Notes: generated by a model from the letters alone, not told the origin. A DNA stretch of 64,000 nt from Brevibacillus thermoruber 423 (GCF_000454065.1 NZ_ATNE01000001.1:498501-562500); one strand, 5' to 3'. Numbered from the stretch's first letter, positions 26,207 to 36,789 are shown. Numbers and translations are program-made.

Positions 26207-26239
26207 AAAAAACGTCCCGCGTGTGCAGGACGTTTTTTT
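26207..26239. terminator. Bidirectional terminator between the lipoprotein gene and mdh
   Basis: AAAAAACGTCC pairs with GGACGTTTTTT (10-nt loop), with T-runs on both strands. A second, larger stem (GCTGCTCG at 26241-26248 with CGAGCAGC at 26285-26292, then GTTTTTT) follows on the plus strand. Confidence 0.85.
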
Positions 26240-26299
26240 GCTGCTCGCCGAGAGTCGGCGCCGCCTTCCTCAAAGGTCCGACGAGCAGCGTTTTTTATA

Positions 26300-27238
26300 T
26301 TAGGCGAGAACTTTCAGCACGTTGCGAACCGATTCGGCAGATTTGTCGAGTGCCGCTTTTTCTTCCGGCGTCAGATCCAGCTCGATCACTTTTTCCAGGC
26401 CGTTTCCGCCCAACAGGGTCGGTACGCCCAGGTAGAGGTCGCTGTATCCGTATTCGCCTTCCAGGTAGGCGATGGCCGGCAGAATGCGCTTCTTGTCTTT
26501 CAGGATCGCTTCCGCCATTTGCACCAGGGAAGCAGCCGGCGCATAGTAAGCGGAGCCGTTGCCCAGCAGGTTGACGATCTCGCCGCCGCCTTTGCGGGTG
26601 CGTTCCACGATGGCATCCAGACGATCTTTCGGGATCAGTTTTTCCAACGGAATGCCGCCTGCGTAGGAGTAGCGCACCAGCGGCACCATGTCATCACCGT
26701 GACCGCCCAGCACGAAGCCGGTTACGTCTTCCACGGAGACGTTCAGTTCCATCGCCACGAAGGTGCGGAAACGGGCGGTGTCCAGCACGCCGGATTGGCC
26801 GATGACGCGCTCTTTCGGGAAACCGGACGTTTTGAAGAAGGTGTAGGTCATCGCGTCCACCGGGTTGGACAGCACGATCACGATGGAGTTGGGCGCGTAG
26901 GTTTTCACCTGTTCGGCCACGGAGCGCATGATGCCCGCGTTGGTGTTCACCAGGTCGTCGCGGGACATGCCCGGTTTGCGCGCGATGCCCGCGGTGATGA
27001 TCACGAGGTCGGCGTCTTTGATGTCGGCGTAGTCGGCCGTACCGGTGATGTTGGCGTCAAATCCCAGCACCGGCGAGGATTCCATCATGTCCAGCGCTTT
27101 CCCTTTGGTCGGGTTTTCCAATTGCGGAATGTCAACCAGCACGATGTCTCCCAGTTCTTTTTGCGCCAGGATGAATGCCGTGGTAGCACCGGTGAAGCCG
27201 CTGCCGATGACAGCGATTTTTTTGCGTTGGAATGCCAT
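26300..27238 (-). CDS. mdh: Malate dehydrogenase
   Basis: 312 residues of the LDH-like MDH type found in Bacillus. NAD-binding motif [10 protein letters not shown] (12-21) is followed by the acidic VDIPQ, substrate loop [11 protein letters not shown] (Arg87 region, the MDH-selecting arginine), SNPVDAMTY, and catalytic His180 in VLGGHGDDM. It oxidises malate to oxaloacetate in the TCA cycle. Third gene of citZ-icd-mdh, 62 bp after icd with its own ribosome site, as in B. subtilis. Confidence 0.97.
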   Translation of the reverse strand: MAFQRKKIAVIGSGFTGATTAFILAQKELGDIVLVDIPQLENPTKGKALDMMESSPVLGFDANITGTADYADIKDADLVIITAGIARKPGMSRDDLVNTNAGIMRSVAEQVKTYAPNSIVIVLSNPVDAMTYTFFKTSGFPKERVIGQSGVLDTARFRTFVAMELNVSVEDVTGFVLGGHGDDMVPLVRYSYAGGIPLEKLIPKDRLDAIVERTRKGGGEIVNLLGNGSAYYAPAASLVQMAEAILKDKKRILPAIAYLEGEYGYSDLYLGVPTLLGGNGLEKVIELDLTPEEKAALDKSAESVRNVLKVLA

Positions 27239-27300
27239 TTTGGTTCGCCTCCAATTGTTTTGAAGTGCAAAAGCCGGTGATCGTCTCGCTTACTTACATG

Positions 27301-28584
27301 TTACATGTTTTTGATCAGGGCGTCGGCAAACTCGGAGCATTTCAGCTCGGTTGCGCCTTCCATCAGACGAGCGAAGTCGTAGGTCACGGTCTTCGCGGAG
27401 ATGGTTTTTTCCATGGAGGAAATGATCAGGTCAGCCGCTTCGTTCCAGCCCAGGTGACGCAGCATCATTTCACCGGACAGGATGACGGAAGACGGGTTTA
27501 CCTTGTCCAGACCCGCGTATTTCGGAGCGGTACCGTGCGTCGCCTCGAATACGGCATGGCCGGTCAGGTAGTTGATGTTGGCGCCAGGCGCGATGCCGAT
27601 GCCGCCCACCTGCGCAGCCAGTGCGTCGGAGATGTAGTCGCCGTTCAGGTTGAGGGTAGCCACGACGTCATACTCGGCCGGACGGGTCAGAATTTGCTGC
27701 AGGAACGCGTCGGCGATGACGTCTTTCACGATGATCTTGCCGGCTGCTTCCGCTTCTTTTTGCGCCTTGTCAGCGTCGCCGCCCTCCGCTTTGATGCGGT
27801 CGTACTGTGCCCACGTGAACACTTTGTCGCCAAATTCGCGCTCAGCCAGTGCGTAGCCCCAGTTCTTGAACGCGCCTTCGGTGAACTTCATGATGTTGCC
27901 TTTGTGTACCAGCGTGACGGATTTGCGCTTGTTGGCCAGCGCGTAGTTGATCGCTGCGCGCACCAGACGCTCGGTCCCCTCTTTGGAAACCGGCTTGATG
28001 CCGATACCGGACGTTTCCGGGAAGCGGATTTTTTTCACGCCCATTTCCTTTTGCAGGAACTCGATGACCTTTTTCACTTCCGGGGTGCCTTCCGCCCACT
28101 CGACGCCGGCGTAGATATCCTCGGTGTTTTCGCGGAAAATGACCATATCAGTCAATTCAGGATGTTTCACCGGAGACGGAACGCCCTCGAAGTAGCGAAC
28201 CGGACGCACGCACGCGTACAGGTCCAGTTCCTGGCGCAGCGCGACGTTGATGGAGCGGATGCCGCCGCCGACCGGCGTGGTGAGCGGACCCTTGATCGCG
28301 ATCAGGTATTCGCGAACGGCGGTCAGGGTATCCTCCGGCAGCCACTCGCCGAACTTGTTGTACGCCTTTTCACCTGCATATACTTCAAACCAGGCGATTT
28401 TCTTCTCGCCCTTGTACGCCTTTTCCACGGCCGCATCCAGCACGCGGACAGCCGCATTCCAGATGTCGGGACCGGTACCGTCACCTTCGATGAACGGGAT
28501 GATCGGGTTGTTGGGAACCACCAGTTTTCCGTTGTCTACCGTGATTTTCTCACCGGCAGCAGGCTGCGACAGGGTTTTAAACAC
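27301..28584 (-). CDS. icd: NADP-dependent isocitrate dehydrogenase
   Basis: 427 residues from a GTG at 28584 (GGAGGG 6 nt upstream); the open frame continues to 28665 but is not coding. It is nearly co-linear with B. subtilis Icd: [14 protein letters not shown], the phosphorylatable-site region [27 protein letters not shown], the Lys-containing [32 protein letters not shown] and the NADP loop [11 protein letters not shown]. It converts isocitrate to 2-oxoglutarate. A perfect 13-bp inverted repeat lies between it and citZ. Confidence 0.97.
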   Translation of the reverse strand: MFKTLSQPAAGEKITVDNGKLVVPNNPIIPFIEGDGTGPDIWNAAVRVLDAAVEKAYKGEKKIAWFEVYAGEKAYNKFGEWLPEDTLTAVREYLIAIKGPLTTPVGGGIRSINVALRQELDLYACVRPVRYFEGVPSPVKHPELTDMVIFRENTEDIYAGVEWAEGTPEVKKVIEFLQKEMGVKKIRFPETSGIGIKPVSKEGTERLVRAAINYALANKRKSVTLVHKGNIMKFTEGAFKNWGYALAEREFGDKVFTWAQYDRIKAEGGDADKAQKEAEAAGKIIVKDVIADAFLQQILTRPAEYDVVATLNLNGDYISDALAAQVGGIGIAPGANINYLTGHAVFEATHGTAPKYAGLDKVNPSSVILSGEMMLRHLGWNEAADLIISSMEKTISAKTVTYDFARLMEGATELKCSEFADALIKNM

Positions 28585-28634
28585 AAGAATCCCTCCAGTG
28601 TGAAAAAGTATTGAAAGAATATTTCCAGACGTAG

Positions 28635-28663
28635 GAGAACTACCACGCGACGTGGTAGTTCTC
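28635..28663 (-). repeat. Perfect 13-bp inverted repeat between citZ and icd
   Basis: GAGAACTACCACG, CGA, CGTGGTAGTTCTC. No T-run follows on either strand, so it is not an ordinary terminator. A role in differential stability or processing of the citZ-icd transcript is an inference. Confidence 0.7.
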
Positions 28664-28731
28664 AAGCTTGCGCTCAGGAGTGTCGTGCCGCTGCGGCGGC
28701 CGCCTCCTCCACGCTCGGAAAAGCAAAGGTC

Positions 28732-29844
28732 TTAGCGCTGGTCAATCGGCACGTAGTGCTGGTTGACCGGGCCGGTGTAGTCCGCGCGCGGACGGATCAG
28801 GCGGTTGTTCTCATACTGCTCCATGATGTGCGCGGTCCAACCGGACATGCGGCTGATGGCAAAGATCGGCGTGAACAGGTCGCTCTCCAGTCCGAGCGAG
28901 GTGTAAACGGACGCGGAGTAGAAATCGACGTTCGGCTTCAGGCCTTTTTCGCCGGTTACCATTTCTTCGATTTTGACGGACATCTCGTAGAGCTCGGGAC
29001 GGCCCACCTGAGCAGTCAGCTCCTTGGACATCTGTTTGAGCCACTTGGCGCGCGGATCGCCGTCCTTGTACACGCGGTGTCCGAAGCCCATGATCTTTTC
29101 CTTGTTGTCCAGTTTTTTGCGGATGTAGGATTCCACGTTGTCGATGGAACCGATTTCCGCCAGCATGGCTGCCACCGCTTCGTTGGCGCCGCCGTGGAGC
29201 GGACCTTTCAGCGTGCCGATGGCGGAGACGATGCCGGAGTAGATGTCGGTCAGAGTCGCGACAGTGACGCGCGCAGCGAACGTGGACGCATTGAACTCGT
29301 GATCCGCGTGCAGAATCAGCGCGATGTCAAACGCCTTCACGGCCGTTTCCGACGGTTCTTCCCCCGTCAGCATGTACAGGAAGTTTTTCGCAATGCTGTA
29401 GGACGGATTGGGGGCAATCGGCTCCAGCCCTTTGCGGATTCGGGCAAACGCTGCCACCAGGGTAGGGGTTTGTGCCACCAGGCGGATCGATTTGCGGTAG
29501 TTGGCTTCCGGAGACATGTCCTGCGCCTCTGTGTCGTAGAGCGCTAGCGAAGAGACAGCTGTGCGCAACGCCGCCATGGGGTGTACGCCTTTCGGATAGG
29601 TGCGGATGCTGTCGATAACCTCTTTCGGCACCGCAGCATTTTCACCCAACTGCTTTTTCAAAGCCTCCAGCTGATCGCGCTTCGGTAGGGCTCCATGCCA
29701 GAGCAGGTACACAACTTCTTCAAAGGTAGCGTTTTCAGCGAGTTCGTCAATGTTGATGCCTCCGTAGCTGAGCACACCGTCGACGATGGAACAGATCGAA
29801 GATTGAGCGGCAACAACGCCTTCCAGTCCGCGAGTAACTGTCAT
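28732..29844 (-). CDS. citZ: Citrate synthase
   Basis: 370 residues, the Gram-positive (short, type I) citrate synthase. Seen: GLEGVVAAQSSICSIVDG, the LHADHEFNASTFAAR loop with catalytic His, the LKGPLHGGANEAV active-site His motif, and GFGHRVYKDGDPRA with Arg. It condenses acetyl-CoA and oxaloacetate to begin the TCA cycle. First gene of citZ-icd-mdh. A sigma-A-like promoter with a small dyad is located about 200 bp upstream. Confidence 0.97.
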   Translation of the reverse strand: MTVTRGLEGVVAAQSSICSIVDGVLSYGGINIDELAENATFEEVVYLLWHGALPKRDQLEALKKQLGENAAVPKEVIDSIRTYPKGVHPMAALRTAVSSLALYDTEAQDMSPEANYRKSIRLVAQTPTLVAAFARIRKGLEPIAPNPSYSIAKNFLYMLTGEEPSETAVKAFDIALILHADHEFNASTFAARVTVATLTDIYSGIVSAIGTLKGPLHGGANEAVAAMLAEIGSIDNVESYIRKKLDNKEKIMGFGHRVYKDGDPRAKWLKQMSKELTAQVGRPELYEMSVKIEEMVTGEKGLKPNVDFYSASVYTSLGLESDLFTPIFAISRMSGWTAHIMEQYENNRLIRPRADYTGPVNQHYVPIDQR

Positions 29845-30046
29845 GTAACTCTCTCCTTTTCCACTCTAAGCTATATAAAATTGTCAGGAAGAAGTAGGGG
29901 CGGTTCTTTTTACTACCCCCCTCCGCTGTGAATGAGAAGTGCTGAGGATCATCATTCGCTTTCTCGACGCGCCGAAAAGAGGAGGAGAGACCGGATGGCC
30001 TTGCGACTGCATGGCAATAAAAAGAATCCAACCGTAATTCGACACA

Positions 30047-30075
30047 ATTATAAAAGATTATAGCGATTTTGTGAA
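30047..30075 (-). promoter_or_regulatory. Probable citZ promoter
   Basis: TTCACA (30070-30075), 17-bp spacer, TATAAT (30047-30052) on the minus strand. It would give a leader of about 195 nt. A dyad TATAA-N4-TTATA overlaps the -10 and could be a regulator site. Confidence 0.6.
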
Positions 30076-30122
30076 TGAAAAAAGTACAACTTGCCAGGAA
30101 AAGCCTGCGGCCCAGCCAAAAC

Positions 30123-30152
30123 TTGTCAGCCGCGGAAAGCATGCGGCATAAT
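30123..30152 (+). promoter_or_regulatory. Possible ytvI promoter
   Basis: TTGTCA (30123-30128), 18-bp spacer, CATAAT (30147-30152), about 50 bp before the TTG start of ytvI, in the divergent citZ/ytvI region. Confidence 0.45.
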
Positions 30153-30201
30153 AGGTACAAGTGAGTTCGCCGTCCCTTTGGGGTCAGAAAGGAGAACGCA
30201 T

Positions 30202-31326
30202 TTGAATCGGGAAAACTGGGTGGAACGCCTCTTTCAACTGATTCGCTTGTTGTGGGTCTGTCTGCTCGTGTACGCGGGCTTCAAGCTGATCCAATTCGCA
30301 TTACCCTTACTTTACCCATTTCTCATCTCGTTAGTCATCGCGCTGATCATTCACCGGCCGGTCACCTATCTGACGAAAAAGGCCAGGATCCCCCGCTGGC
30401 TGTCGGTGACCATCGCCCTGCTCCTGCTGATGGTGCTCACCGCCGGCGTCGTCACCCTGGTCGTCACCGAGACGGTCGTCGAAATCGGGGAACTGGCCAA
30501 GCGGCTGCCCGGGTTTGCCAACGAGCTGGGAACGTACCTGCAGCGGACGATCTCCCAAGACTTCCTGATGGGGCTGTACAACCAGGTGCAGTGGTTCTAC
30601 GAGCAGCTTGATTCCAGTTACAAGGAAGAGATCGACAACACCGTGGGCAAGGGGATCAGTTCGATCACCCAGGCCGGTCAGATCCTGATCGTGCAGTTCC
30701 TGGACGGGCTGAAAAACCTGCTCGTCTCGCTGCCGAACCTGGCGACCGTGCTGGTGATCTCGATCCTGGGCGCCTTCTTCATCGCCAAGGACTTTTTCCT
30801 CTGGGAAGCGCGCTTCCGCCGCCTTTTGCCAAACGGCGTGAACAACCGGCTGGATCAGATTTTCAAAGACCTGAAAGCCGCGCTGTTCGGCTTTGCCAAG
30901 GCGCAGTTGACGCTGATTTCGCTCACCGCCGCGATCGTGATTGTCGGCCTGTTGATCCTGCGCGTCGAATACGCCATCACGATCGGGCTGATTACCGGTC
31001 TGGTGGATCTGCTGCCGTATCTGGGGACAGGCACGGTCTTTATCCCGTGGATTGTCTATCTCTTTTTCAAAGGCAACTACAGCCTGGTGATCGGCCTGTC
31101 GATCCTGTACGCCATCGTCTTGATTTTCCGCCAGATCATCGAGCCCAAGGTGGTGGCGGAAAACGTCGGTCTCGACCCGCTGCTGACGCTGGTCGCCCTG
31201 TTCGTGGGGCTGAATCTGTTCGGCTTTCTCGGGCTGATCATCGGTCCCGTCTCGCTCGTGCTGATCAATGCGCTGGTGAAGGCGGACGTCTTTTCCGACA
31301 TCTGGCGATACATCAAGGGCACGTAA
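30202..31326 (+). CDS. ytvI: Sporulation integral membrane protein YtvI (AI-2E family)
   Basis: 374 residues from a TTG at 30202 with AAAGGAG upstream; the open frame extends further but lacks a ribosome site. It has the AI-2 exporter-like topology: paired N-terminal helices (WVCLLVYAGFKLIQFALPLLYP), a long soluble loop (about 90-200) and a C-terminal block of helices with GLVDLLPYLGTGTVFIPW and IIEPKVVAENVGLDPLLTL. In B. subtilis the orthologue sits at the same place, near citZ and pyk, and the family name reflects sporulation expression; the transported molecule is unknown. Confidence 0.9.
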   Translation: MNRENWVERLFQLIRLLWVCLLVYAGFKLIQFALPLLYPFLISLVIALIIHRPVTYLTKKARIPRWLSVTIALLLLMVLTAGVVTLVVTETVVEIGELAKRLPGFANELGTYLQRTISQDFLMGLYNQVQWFYEQLDSSYKEEIDNTVGKGISSITQAGQILIVQFLDGLKNLLVSLPNLATVLVISILGAFFIAKDFFLWEARFRRLLPNGVNNRLDQIFKDLKAALFGFAKAQLTLISLTAAIVIVGLLILRVEYAITIGLITGLVDLLPYLGTGTVFIPWIVYLFFKGNYSLVIGLSILYAIVLIFRQIIEPKVVAENVGLDPLLTLVALFVGLNLFGFLGLIIGPVSLVLINALVKADVFSDIWRYIKGT

Positions 31327-31354
31327 AAAAGGAGGCGTCTTCCCTCCTTTTTTT
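31325..31354. terminator. Bidirectional terminator between ytvI and fxsA
   Basis: AAAAAAGGAGG, 7-nt loop, CCTCCTTTTTTT, with T-runs on both strands between two convergent genes. Confidence 0.9.
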
Positions 31355-31371
31355 CATGTCCTGATGCCGAT

Positions 31372-31770
31372 TTACCTGCGGAAAAGGATGTGCACGCGGC
31401 CGCTGGAGATGAGCGACCAGAGCCAGCGCTTCAAGAGATGGCGCACGATCATCCGCGTGTAGGGAATGAGAAACACGAGCCCGAACAGATCGGTGAAAAA
31501 GCCCGGCGTCAAGAGCAGCACTCCGCCCGCGAGGATGAGCGCGCCGTCGATCAGCGCCTCCGTCGGCATCTGACCGCGCGAGAGCTGGAGCTGCAGCAGC
31601 CGAAGCACCTGCATGCCCTGCTGCTTGGCCAGCCAGGCGCCGACCAGCCCGATCAGGATCACCAGCGCCACCGTGTTCCAGCCGCCGATCACCTTGCCTA
31701 CCGCGATCAGCCCCCACAGTTCAATCGCCGGCACGACGATAAACAAGACCACGAGGATGCGAACCAGCAT
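31372..31770 (-). CDS. fxsA: FxsA family membrane protein
   Basis: 132 residues matching FxsA (B. subtilis YtzA): an N-terminal helix VRILVVLFIVVPAIELW, a second (TVALVILIGLVGAWLAKQQG), the LIDGALILAGGVLLLTPGFFTDLFGL signature and a basic C-terminus. E. coli FxsA affects phage T7 exclusion when overproduced; the normal role is unknown. It follows the thioesterase gene by 2 bp, so the two are co-transcribed. Confidence 0.92.
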   Translation of the reverse strand: MLVRILVVLFIVVPAIELWGLIAVGKVIGGWNTVALVILIGLVGAWLAKQQGMQVLRLLQLQLSRGQMPTEALIDGALILAGGVLLLTPGFFTDLFGLVFLIPYTRMIVRHLLKRWLWSLISSGRVHILFRR

Positions 31771-31772
31771 GC

Positions 31773-32204
31773 TTACTCTCCTCCTTCGTACTGGGCCTGA
31801 AGCCAGGCGTAGACGTCCGGTTCCGCACGGGAGAGACGGATCGGTTTCATCGCCGGTGTCGTGAAGGCGTGCAGCGTTTTGCCGGTCACCAGCAGCGCCT
31901 CGTCCGGGATGCGGTACAGCTCGTAGGCAAACGTCAGCCGCACCGGCGTCAGCTCCTCGATCCGCGTGCGAATCTCCACCCAGTCGTCGTACCGCGCCGG
32001 CAGCCTGTACCGAAGCGTCGCCTCCGTGACGGGCAGCAGCACGCCTTTTTCCTCCAGGTCGCGATAGGTCAGCCCCGATCGGCGAAGAAACTCCGTCCGC
32101 CCCACTTCAAACCAGGTCAGGTAGTTGGCGTGGTAGACCACGCCCATCTGGTCGGTTTCACCGTACCGCACCTGTATCCGGTGAGTATGTACAACCGCAC
32201 TCAA
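31773..32204 (-). CDS. Acyl-CoA thioesterase, 4HBT (YbgC/FadM) family
   Basis: 143 residues with a single hotdog fold. The N-terminal RYGETDQMGVVYHANYLTWFE contains the family's catalytic Asp (Y-x-E-T-D-Q-x-G-V-V-Y). Strands VEIRTRIEELTPVRLTFAYEL follow. Such enzymes hydrolyse acyl-CoA or 4-hydroxybenzoyl-CoA-like thioesters in the cytoplasm; the physiological substrate is not deducible. Paired with fxsA downstream. Confidence 0.92.
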   Translation of the reverse strand: MSAVVHTHRIQVRYGETDQMGVVYHANYLTWFEVGRTEFLRRSGLTYRDLEEKGVLLPVTEATLRYRLPARYDDWVEIRTRIEELTPVRLTFAYELYRIPDEALLVTGKTLHAFTTPAMKPIRLSRAEPDVYAWLQAQYEGGE

Positions 32205-32343
32205 TGCAACCGCCCCTTTCTCCTGTTATTGTACCACAGTCCGGCGGAAAAACGCTTCTCCCGGCGGGATGAGCCGTCCGTCGGTGCGTTCCTCCGGCTT
32301 CGCCGCCTGTCCGCATGCCGTCCTCCCCTCCCGGACAAACAAA

Positions 32344-32384
32344 AAACCGGGGAAGAACGAAGGGGTTCGTTTCTTCTCCGGTTT
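32344..32384 (-). terminator. Terminator of nrdJ
   Basis: AAACCGGAGAAGAAACGA pairs with TCGTTCTTCCCCGGTTT (minor mismatches), then TTTTG on the minus strand; 23 bp past the nrdJ stop. Confidence 0.75.
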
Positions 32385-32407
32385 GGATTTTGTGAAAACG
32401 GGCGGCG

Positions 32408-34663
32408 TTAGCGGATCGGGCACGCGCCGGATTCGCACGATTCCGCCGTCGACAGGTCGGCGTCGCCGCCTGTCTCGAACTGCTGCAGGATGGCCGGGTC
32501 AAACGGCTTCATCGACGCTTTCAGCGCTTCGTACTCCTCTTTGGTGCAGGCTTCGTACGGAGCCAGTTGGTACGTGCCGCCGTCGAGCTGCAGGAACGAC
32601 ACGCCGACGAAATTGTCCCAATTGGAGTAGACGATCTCTTCCACCTCGCCCCACTCTTCCGGCCGAACGGTAATCGTGTTGGAGGAGTTGTGCTCCGTAT
32701 ACTCCTTCTGGAAGCGGAAATACGTCTCAAACTGCCGTCTGGCGCTGACCTGGTCCTTCGTTTCCTTGGCTCCGGAAGCCACCGGGAAGTCGATCACCAG
32801 CGTGCGGGCGTTGGCCATGCGCTCCTCGTGTGTTTCGCCCGGCGTGCCCACTTCCGGATGGACCCTCCAGCCCAACGCCTGAACCGCCTTCGCCAGCGGG
32901 TCTTCGGCGTTGATGCGGATGCGGCGGATGTAGTACGGCGAATGGGACCAGTGCAGACCGCTGGACACCCCGCCGGCCACCTGGGAGAGCGTGCCCTCCG
33001 GTTTCACCGTGGTCACCAGGAGCGGCGCGTTGACGCGCAGCTCGTAGGCGTAGCGGTTCGCTTCCTCGCGCGCGGTTTTGCCGAGCAGGCGGAGCAGTTC
33101 CACTTCCTGCTCCTCGGTGTATCCGAGCGAGGCGATGGCGTCCTTTACCCCGGTCAGCGACGTGCCGAGCAGACGGTCACGCTGCTGCACCCTGTCCCAG
33201 TGGGGCAGTTCCAGGGTGACCAGCGTCATGCGCAGTCCGGCGCGGGCCGATCTGCGCTGCGCGTCCAGGAGGCCGTCCAGGTCCAGGTATTTGGAGCCGT
33301 CCGGGCTTTCCTTGACGAACTGCACCAGGTTGACGGTGGTCAGGTTGCAGACGCCGTAGGAGTCGAGCAGAATTTCCGCACACGGGTTGAGCCCCTCCGC
33401 GTTGGGACGGCGCCGGTTCGCCTCTTCCAGGTTGATGAAGCCCGGTTCGCCTTCCAACTGCATCATCGTGAAGACGAGGTGCAAAAACTCCCGACTCGGC
33501 TTTTGCGTGAAGGCGATGGAGTTGTTGGACATGCGGCGGTGGTCCAGTCCAAAGCGGCCGTCCCCCACCTTTTGAATCGTGTCAAACCAGGACGGTTTCC
33601 GGTCGCCCAACAGTTCGCCCACTTTGCGGTGATGGTCGAGCTGCTCTTCCGTCCAGAATCCGTTGATGCCGTATTTGGCAAACAGGCACTCGTAGTCGTC
33701 GTGGTCAAACAGGAAGATCTCCGCCGTGCGGCGCACGCCGCCCACCACGACGTTGGCCCCGATCAGGTTGCCGATGTCGAGAATGTGGATCGGACGAACC
33801 TTGCCGTAGCCCTTCTCGTCGCTTTCAATCGGCGCCAGATGAGGATCGATCTGGTTTTTCAGCACCTTGTCGATGCCCTCGAACATCTCGCGGAGCGGTT
33901 CGTGGCCGCTGGCCGTGCCGCCGAAGCGCTTCAGCCGCTCCCCTTTGGGGCGGACGCTGTTGTAGGAGATCTTCACGGTATGGATGTGCTCGTATTCCTT
34001 TTTCGTCAGGATGTCCAGGTAGAGGCGCAGCGACTCCACCCAGCCTTCCTTGCTGTCGCCGACGTAGATTTTGGCGTAGCCGTTTTCCAGCACCTTCAGT
34101 TCGGAGCGCTCCAGCCGCTGGTGTTTCGGCAGGGGCTTGTACTCCGAAGAGAGCAGGGTGACATTGGTGCGGATCGGCGCGAGTCCTTCCGCCATCTGCT
34201 TCGTGCACTTGAAGCCGACGCCCGTCCCCACCAGCAGCAGGTAGAACAGGTCGCACAGGTCCTCCCACGACTTGATGTTCAGGAAGGAGCAGTTGAAATT
34301 TGCCAGCGGATACAAATCGGCTACGCCGTTTTCCGCTCCGCCCACCCAGAGGGTACGGCCGGACAGGAACTGCCTGAGGTTGAACATGTTGTCAAACAGT
34401 CCCTCCGCTTCCTTCTCCAGTTCGCGCAGGTCGGGGGTCAGCCCGATCTTTTGCAGATGCTGGTAGGCCAGCTTGATATTGTAATCCACCGAGCGGCGGC
34501 AGGTTTCTTTCCAGGTCTCCCGCCTGCCTTTTTCCGGGAGAAAACGGGAATACGTCCGATAGTAGACAAATTGCCCCAGCGCATTCATGTGCGGCGGGAA
34601 ATCGGGGTAACGGTCAAGAAATTCATCCCGCAAAAAACGGGTTCTCGTCTCTGTTGCCAACAT
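32408..34663 (-). CDS. nrdJ: Adenosylcobalamin-dependent (class II) ribonucleoside-triphosphate reductase
   Basis: 751 residues from the ATG at 34663 (AGGAGGAACC upstream). It is of the monomeric Lactobacillus-type class II family: an N-terminal region with [25 protein letters not shown] (first active-site Cys), [10 protein letters not shown], the catalytic [17 protein letters not shown] (radical Cys and Glu), and a C-terminal redox pair C-E-S-G-A-C. It makes dNTPs using B12 and a thioredoxin-like reductant, without oxygen dependence. Its promoter carries two NrdR boxes. A bacterium with this enzyme needs B12 synthesis or uptake for this route. Confidence 0.93.
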   Translation of the reverse strand: MLATETRTRFLRDEFLDRYPDFPPHMNALGQFVYYRTYSRFLPEKGRRETWKETCRRSVDYNIKLAYQHLQKIGLTPDLRELEKEAEGLFDNMFNLRQFLSGRTLWVGGAENGVADLYPLANFNCSFLNIKSWEDLCDLFYLLLVGTGVGFKCTKQMAEGLAPIRTNVTLLSSEYKPLPKHQRLERSELKVLENGYAKIYVGDSKEGWVESLRLYLDILTKKEYEHIHTVKISYNSVRPKGERLKRFGGTASGHEPLREMFEGIDKVLKNQIDPHLAPIESDEKGYGKVRPIHILDIGNLIGANVVVGGVRRTAEIFLFDHDDYECLFAKYGINGFWTEEQLDHHRKVGELLGDRKPSWFDTIQKVGDGRFGLDHRRMSNNSIAFTQKPSREFLHLVFTMMQLEGEPGFINLEEANRRRPNAEGLNPCAEILLDSYGVCNLTTVNLVQFVKESPDGSKYLDLDGLLDAQRRSARAGLRMTLVTLELPHWDRVQQRDRLLGTSLTGVKDAIASLGYTEEQEVELLRLLGKTAREEANRYAYELRVNAPLLVTTVKPEGTLSQVAGGVSSGLHWSHSPYYIRRIRINAEDPLAKAVQALGWRVHPEVGTPGETHEERMANARTLVIDFPVASGAKETKDQVSARRQFETYFRFQKEYTEHNSSNTITVRPEEWGEVEEIVYSNWDNFVGVSFLQLDGGTYQLAPYEACTKEEYEALKASMKPFDPAILQQFETGGDADLSTAESCESGACPIR

Positions 34664-34728
34664 GTCGGTTCCTCCTTCAATGCTATCATCTCTAGTTAAC
34701 TCTTTTTCCAGCAAAAACTCAATAGTTT

Positions 34729-34776
34729 TTTCTATATGTTGTGTGCAATATTTTTCGACAACACAATATGTAGTGT
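34729..34776 (-). promoter_or_regulatory. Two NrdR boxes at the nrdJ promoter
   Basis: On the minus strand ACACTACATATTGTGT (34761-34776) differs at one position from the NrdR-box consensus aCaCwAtATaTwGtGt. ACACAACATATAGAAA (34729-34744) matches its first 13 positions well. The boxes are 32 bp apart start to start (three helical turns), the spacing known for NrdR pairs. They flank a TTGTCG-N17-CATATA promoter, with the distal box touching -35 and the proximal box covering -10. Confidence 0.8.
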
Positions 34777-34907
34777 TTTTGTGAAAAAAGGGACTTGACA
34801 AGGCTGTTCGCCTGCCGGGAGAAAACACGTTCGGGAAGTCCTCATTGTAGCAGATTTTCTGTCGTTTTTCAGCCCCCTCCTGCACTTATGGTGCCCGAAA
34901 TGGAAAC

Positions 34908-34945
34908 CGCCCTGCCCGCGAAAGCAGTGCGGACAGGGCAGGAAG
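34908..34945 (-). terminator. GC-rich hairpin downstream of pyk
   Basis: CGCCCTGCCCGC pairs with GCGGACAGGGCA (two wobble pairs in RNA). It lies 90 bp past the pyk stop. The following T-run on the minus strand is weak (GTTTCC). Confidence 0.45.
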
Positions 34946-35034
34946 GAAGCTTTTTTCCGAAAAAACGGTATGGGAAAGAGAGGGTGACGCTGTCCATCAC
35001 CCCCTCCCAGATTCAGGGTGTTTCCGGCACTTTT

Positions 35035-36789
35035 TTACAGCACTCGGGCATGTCCGGTGTAAATGTGGCCGCGTTCGGAGTCGACGGTGACGATTTGGCC
35101 GTCTTTCAACAGTTCCGTGGCACGCGCGACGCCGACGATCACCGGGACGTTGAGGTTGAGCCCGACAATGGCGGCGTGAGAGGTGAGTCCGCCCTCCTCG
35201 GTAATGACCGCCCCCGCCTTTTCAAATGCACCGATCATGTCCGAATCCGTGCCAATCGTCACGAGGATGGTGCCCTCCTGCATCTTCTCCAGCGCTTCCT
35301 CCGCCGAGCGGGCGACCGCCACCCGGCCGGTCACCACTTTGCGGCCGATGCCTTGTCCCTTCGCCACAATATCGCCGATGACGTGAATCTTCATCAGGTT
35401 GGTGGTGCCCACTTCACGCACCGGCACGCCTGCGGTGATGACCACGAGGTCGCCGTGGCGGACATACCCCGCCTCCAGCGCCTGCTGCACGGACATCTCC
35501 AGCATTTCGTCGGTCGTGTTGGCCATCGGCCCGAGCACGGGGTAGACCCCGTTGACGAGCGCGAGGCGGCGCACCACGTCGGCGTGCGGCGTGACGGCGA
35601 CGATCGGCGCTTTGGGCCGGTATTTGGAGACCATGCGCGCGGTATGGCCGCTCTCCGTCGCCGTGATGACGGCCGCGGCGTCCAGGTCGAGCGCGGCGTT
35701 GGCCACGGCCTGGCTGATCGCGTCCGTAATCGTCACCTGCTTTTGCAGCGCCTGGTTGTACAGGATCTCCCGGTAGTTCAGCTCCTGCTCCGCTCTGAGC
35801 GCAATCCGGTTCATCGTCTCCACCGACTCCACCGGATACTTGCCGGCCGCCGTTTCGCCGGAGAGCATGATCGCGTCCGTGCCGTCAAAGATGGCGTTGG
35901 CCACGTCGCTCGCCTCCGCCCGGGTGGGACGGGGATTGCGCTGCATCGAGTCGAGCATCTGCGTTGCGGTGATGACCGGTTTGCCCAGCTCGTTGCACTT
36001 CTTGATCAGCTTTTTCTGTACCAGCGGCACTTCCTCCGCCGGGATTTCCACGCCCAGGTCGCCGCGGGCCACCATCAGGCCGTCGGAAACGGCGAGGATC
36101 TCGTCCACGTTGTCCACGCCTTCCTGGTTTTCAATCTTGGCGATGATGTCGATGCGGACGCCGTGGCGTTCCAGGATTTCGCGAATCTCCAGGATGTCGG
36201 ACGCCTTGCGCACAAACGAGGCGGCGATAAAGTCGACGCCCTGCCGGATGCCGAATTCGATATCCTGCGCGTCCTTTTCCGTAATTCCCGGCAGGTTGAT
36301 CTTGACGCCCGGCACGTTGACGCCCTTTTTGCTTTTCAACGTGCCGCCGTTCTTGATGCGGCAGACGATCTCATGGCCCTCCACCGCTTCCACGGTCAGG
36401 CCGATGAGCCCGTCGTCGATCAGGATGGTGTCGCCCTTCTTCACGTCGCGCGGCAGATCGGCATACGTAATCGATACGCGTTCCGCCGTGCCGGGCACGT
36501 CCTCCGTGGTCAGCACGATCGTTCCGCCCTCCTGCAGTTCCACCGCATCCACGGCCAGCAAGCCGGTGCGGATTTCCGGTCCCTTGGTATCCAGCAGGAT
36601 GGCCACCTGCTTGCCCGTCTCTTCGGCCGCCTGCCGGATGTTGGCGATCCGGGCGGCATGCTCCTCGTGCGAACCGTGGGAAAAGTTGAGCCGGGCCACG
36701 TTCATGCCGGCGTGAATCAGTTTTTTCAGCGTCTCGACCGACTCGCTAGCCGGTCCGATGGTACATACGATTTTCGCCTTACGCAGCAC
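35035..36789 (-). CDS. pyk: Pyruvate kinase with C-terminal PEP-utilising domain
   Basis: 584 residues. Core: [40 protein letters not shown], the catalytic [13 protein letters not shown] Lys, and [13 protein letters not shown] and TATQMLDSM. The last ~110 residues ([11 protein letters not shown]...[14 protein letters not shown]) are the extra PEP-utiliser-like domain found in Bacillus-type enzymes. It makes ATP and pyruvate from PEP. It follows pfkA by 41 bp in the conserved pfkA-pyk pair. Confidence 0.97.
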   Translation of the reverse strand: MLRKAKIVCTIGPASESVETLKKLIHAGMNVARLNFSHGSHEEHAARIANIRQAAEETGKQVAILLDTKGPEIRTGLLAVDAVELQEGGTIVLTTEDVPGTAERVSITYADLPRDVKKGDTILIDDGLIGLTVEAVEGHEIVCRIKNGGTLKSKKGVNVPGVKINLPGITEKDAQDIEFGIRQGVDFIAASFVRKASDILEIREILERHGVRIDIIAKIENQEGVDNVDEILAVSDGLMVARGDLGVEIPAEEVPLVQKKLIKKCNELGKPVITATQMLDSMQRNPRPTRAEASDVANAIFDGTDAIMLSGETAAGKYPVESVETMNRIALRAEQELNYREILYNQALQKQVTITDAISQAVANAALDLDAAAVITATESGHTARMVSKYRPKAPIVAVTPHADVVRRLALVNGVYPVLGPMANTTDEMLEMSVQQALEAGYVRHGDLVVITAGVPVREVGTTNLMKIHVIGDIVAKGQGIGRKVVTGRVAVARSAEEALEKMQEGTILVTIGTDSDMIGAFEKAGAVITEEGGLTSHAAIVGLNLNVPVIVGVARATELLKDGQIVTVDSERGHIYTGHARVL

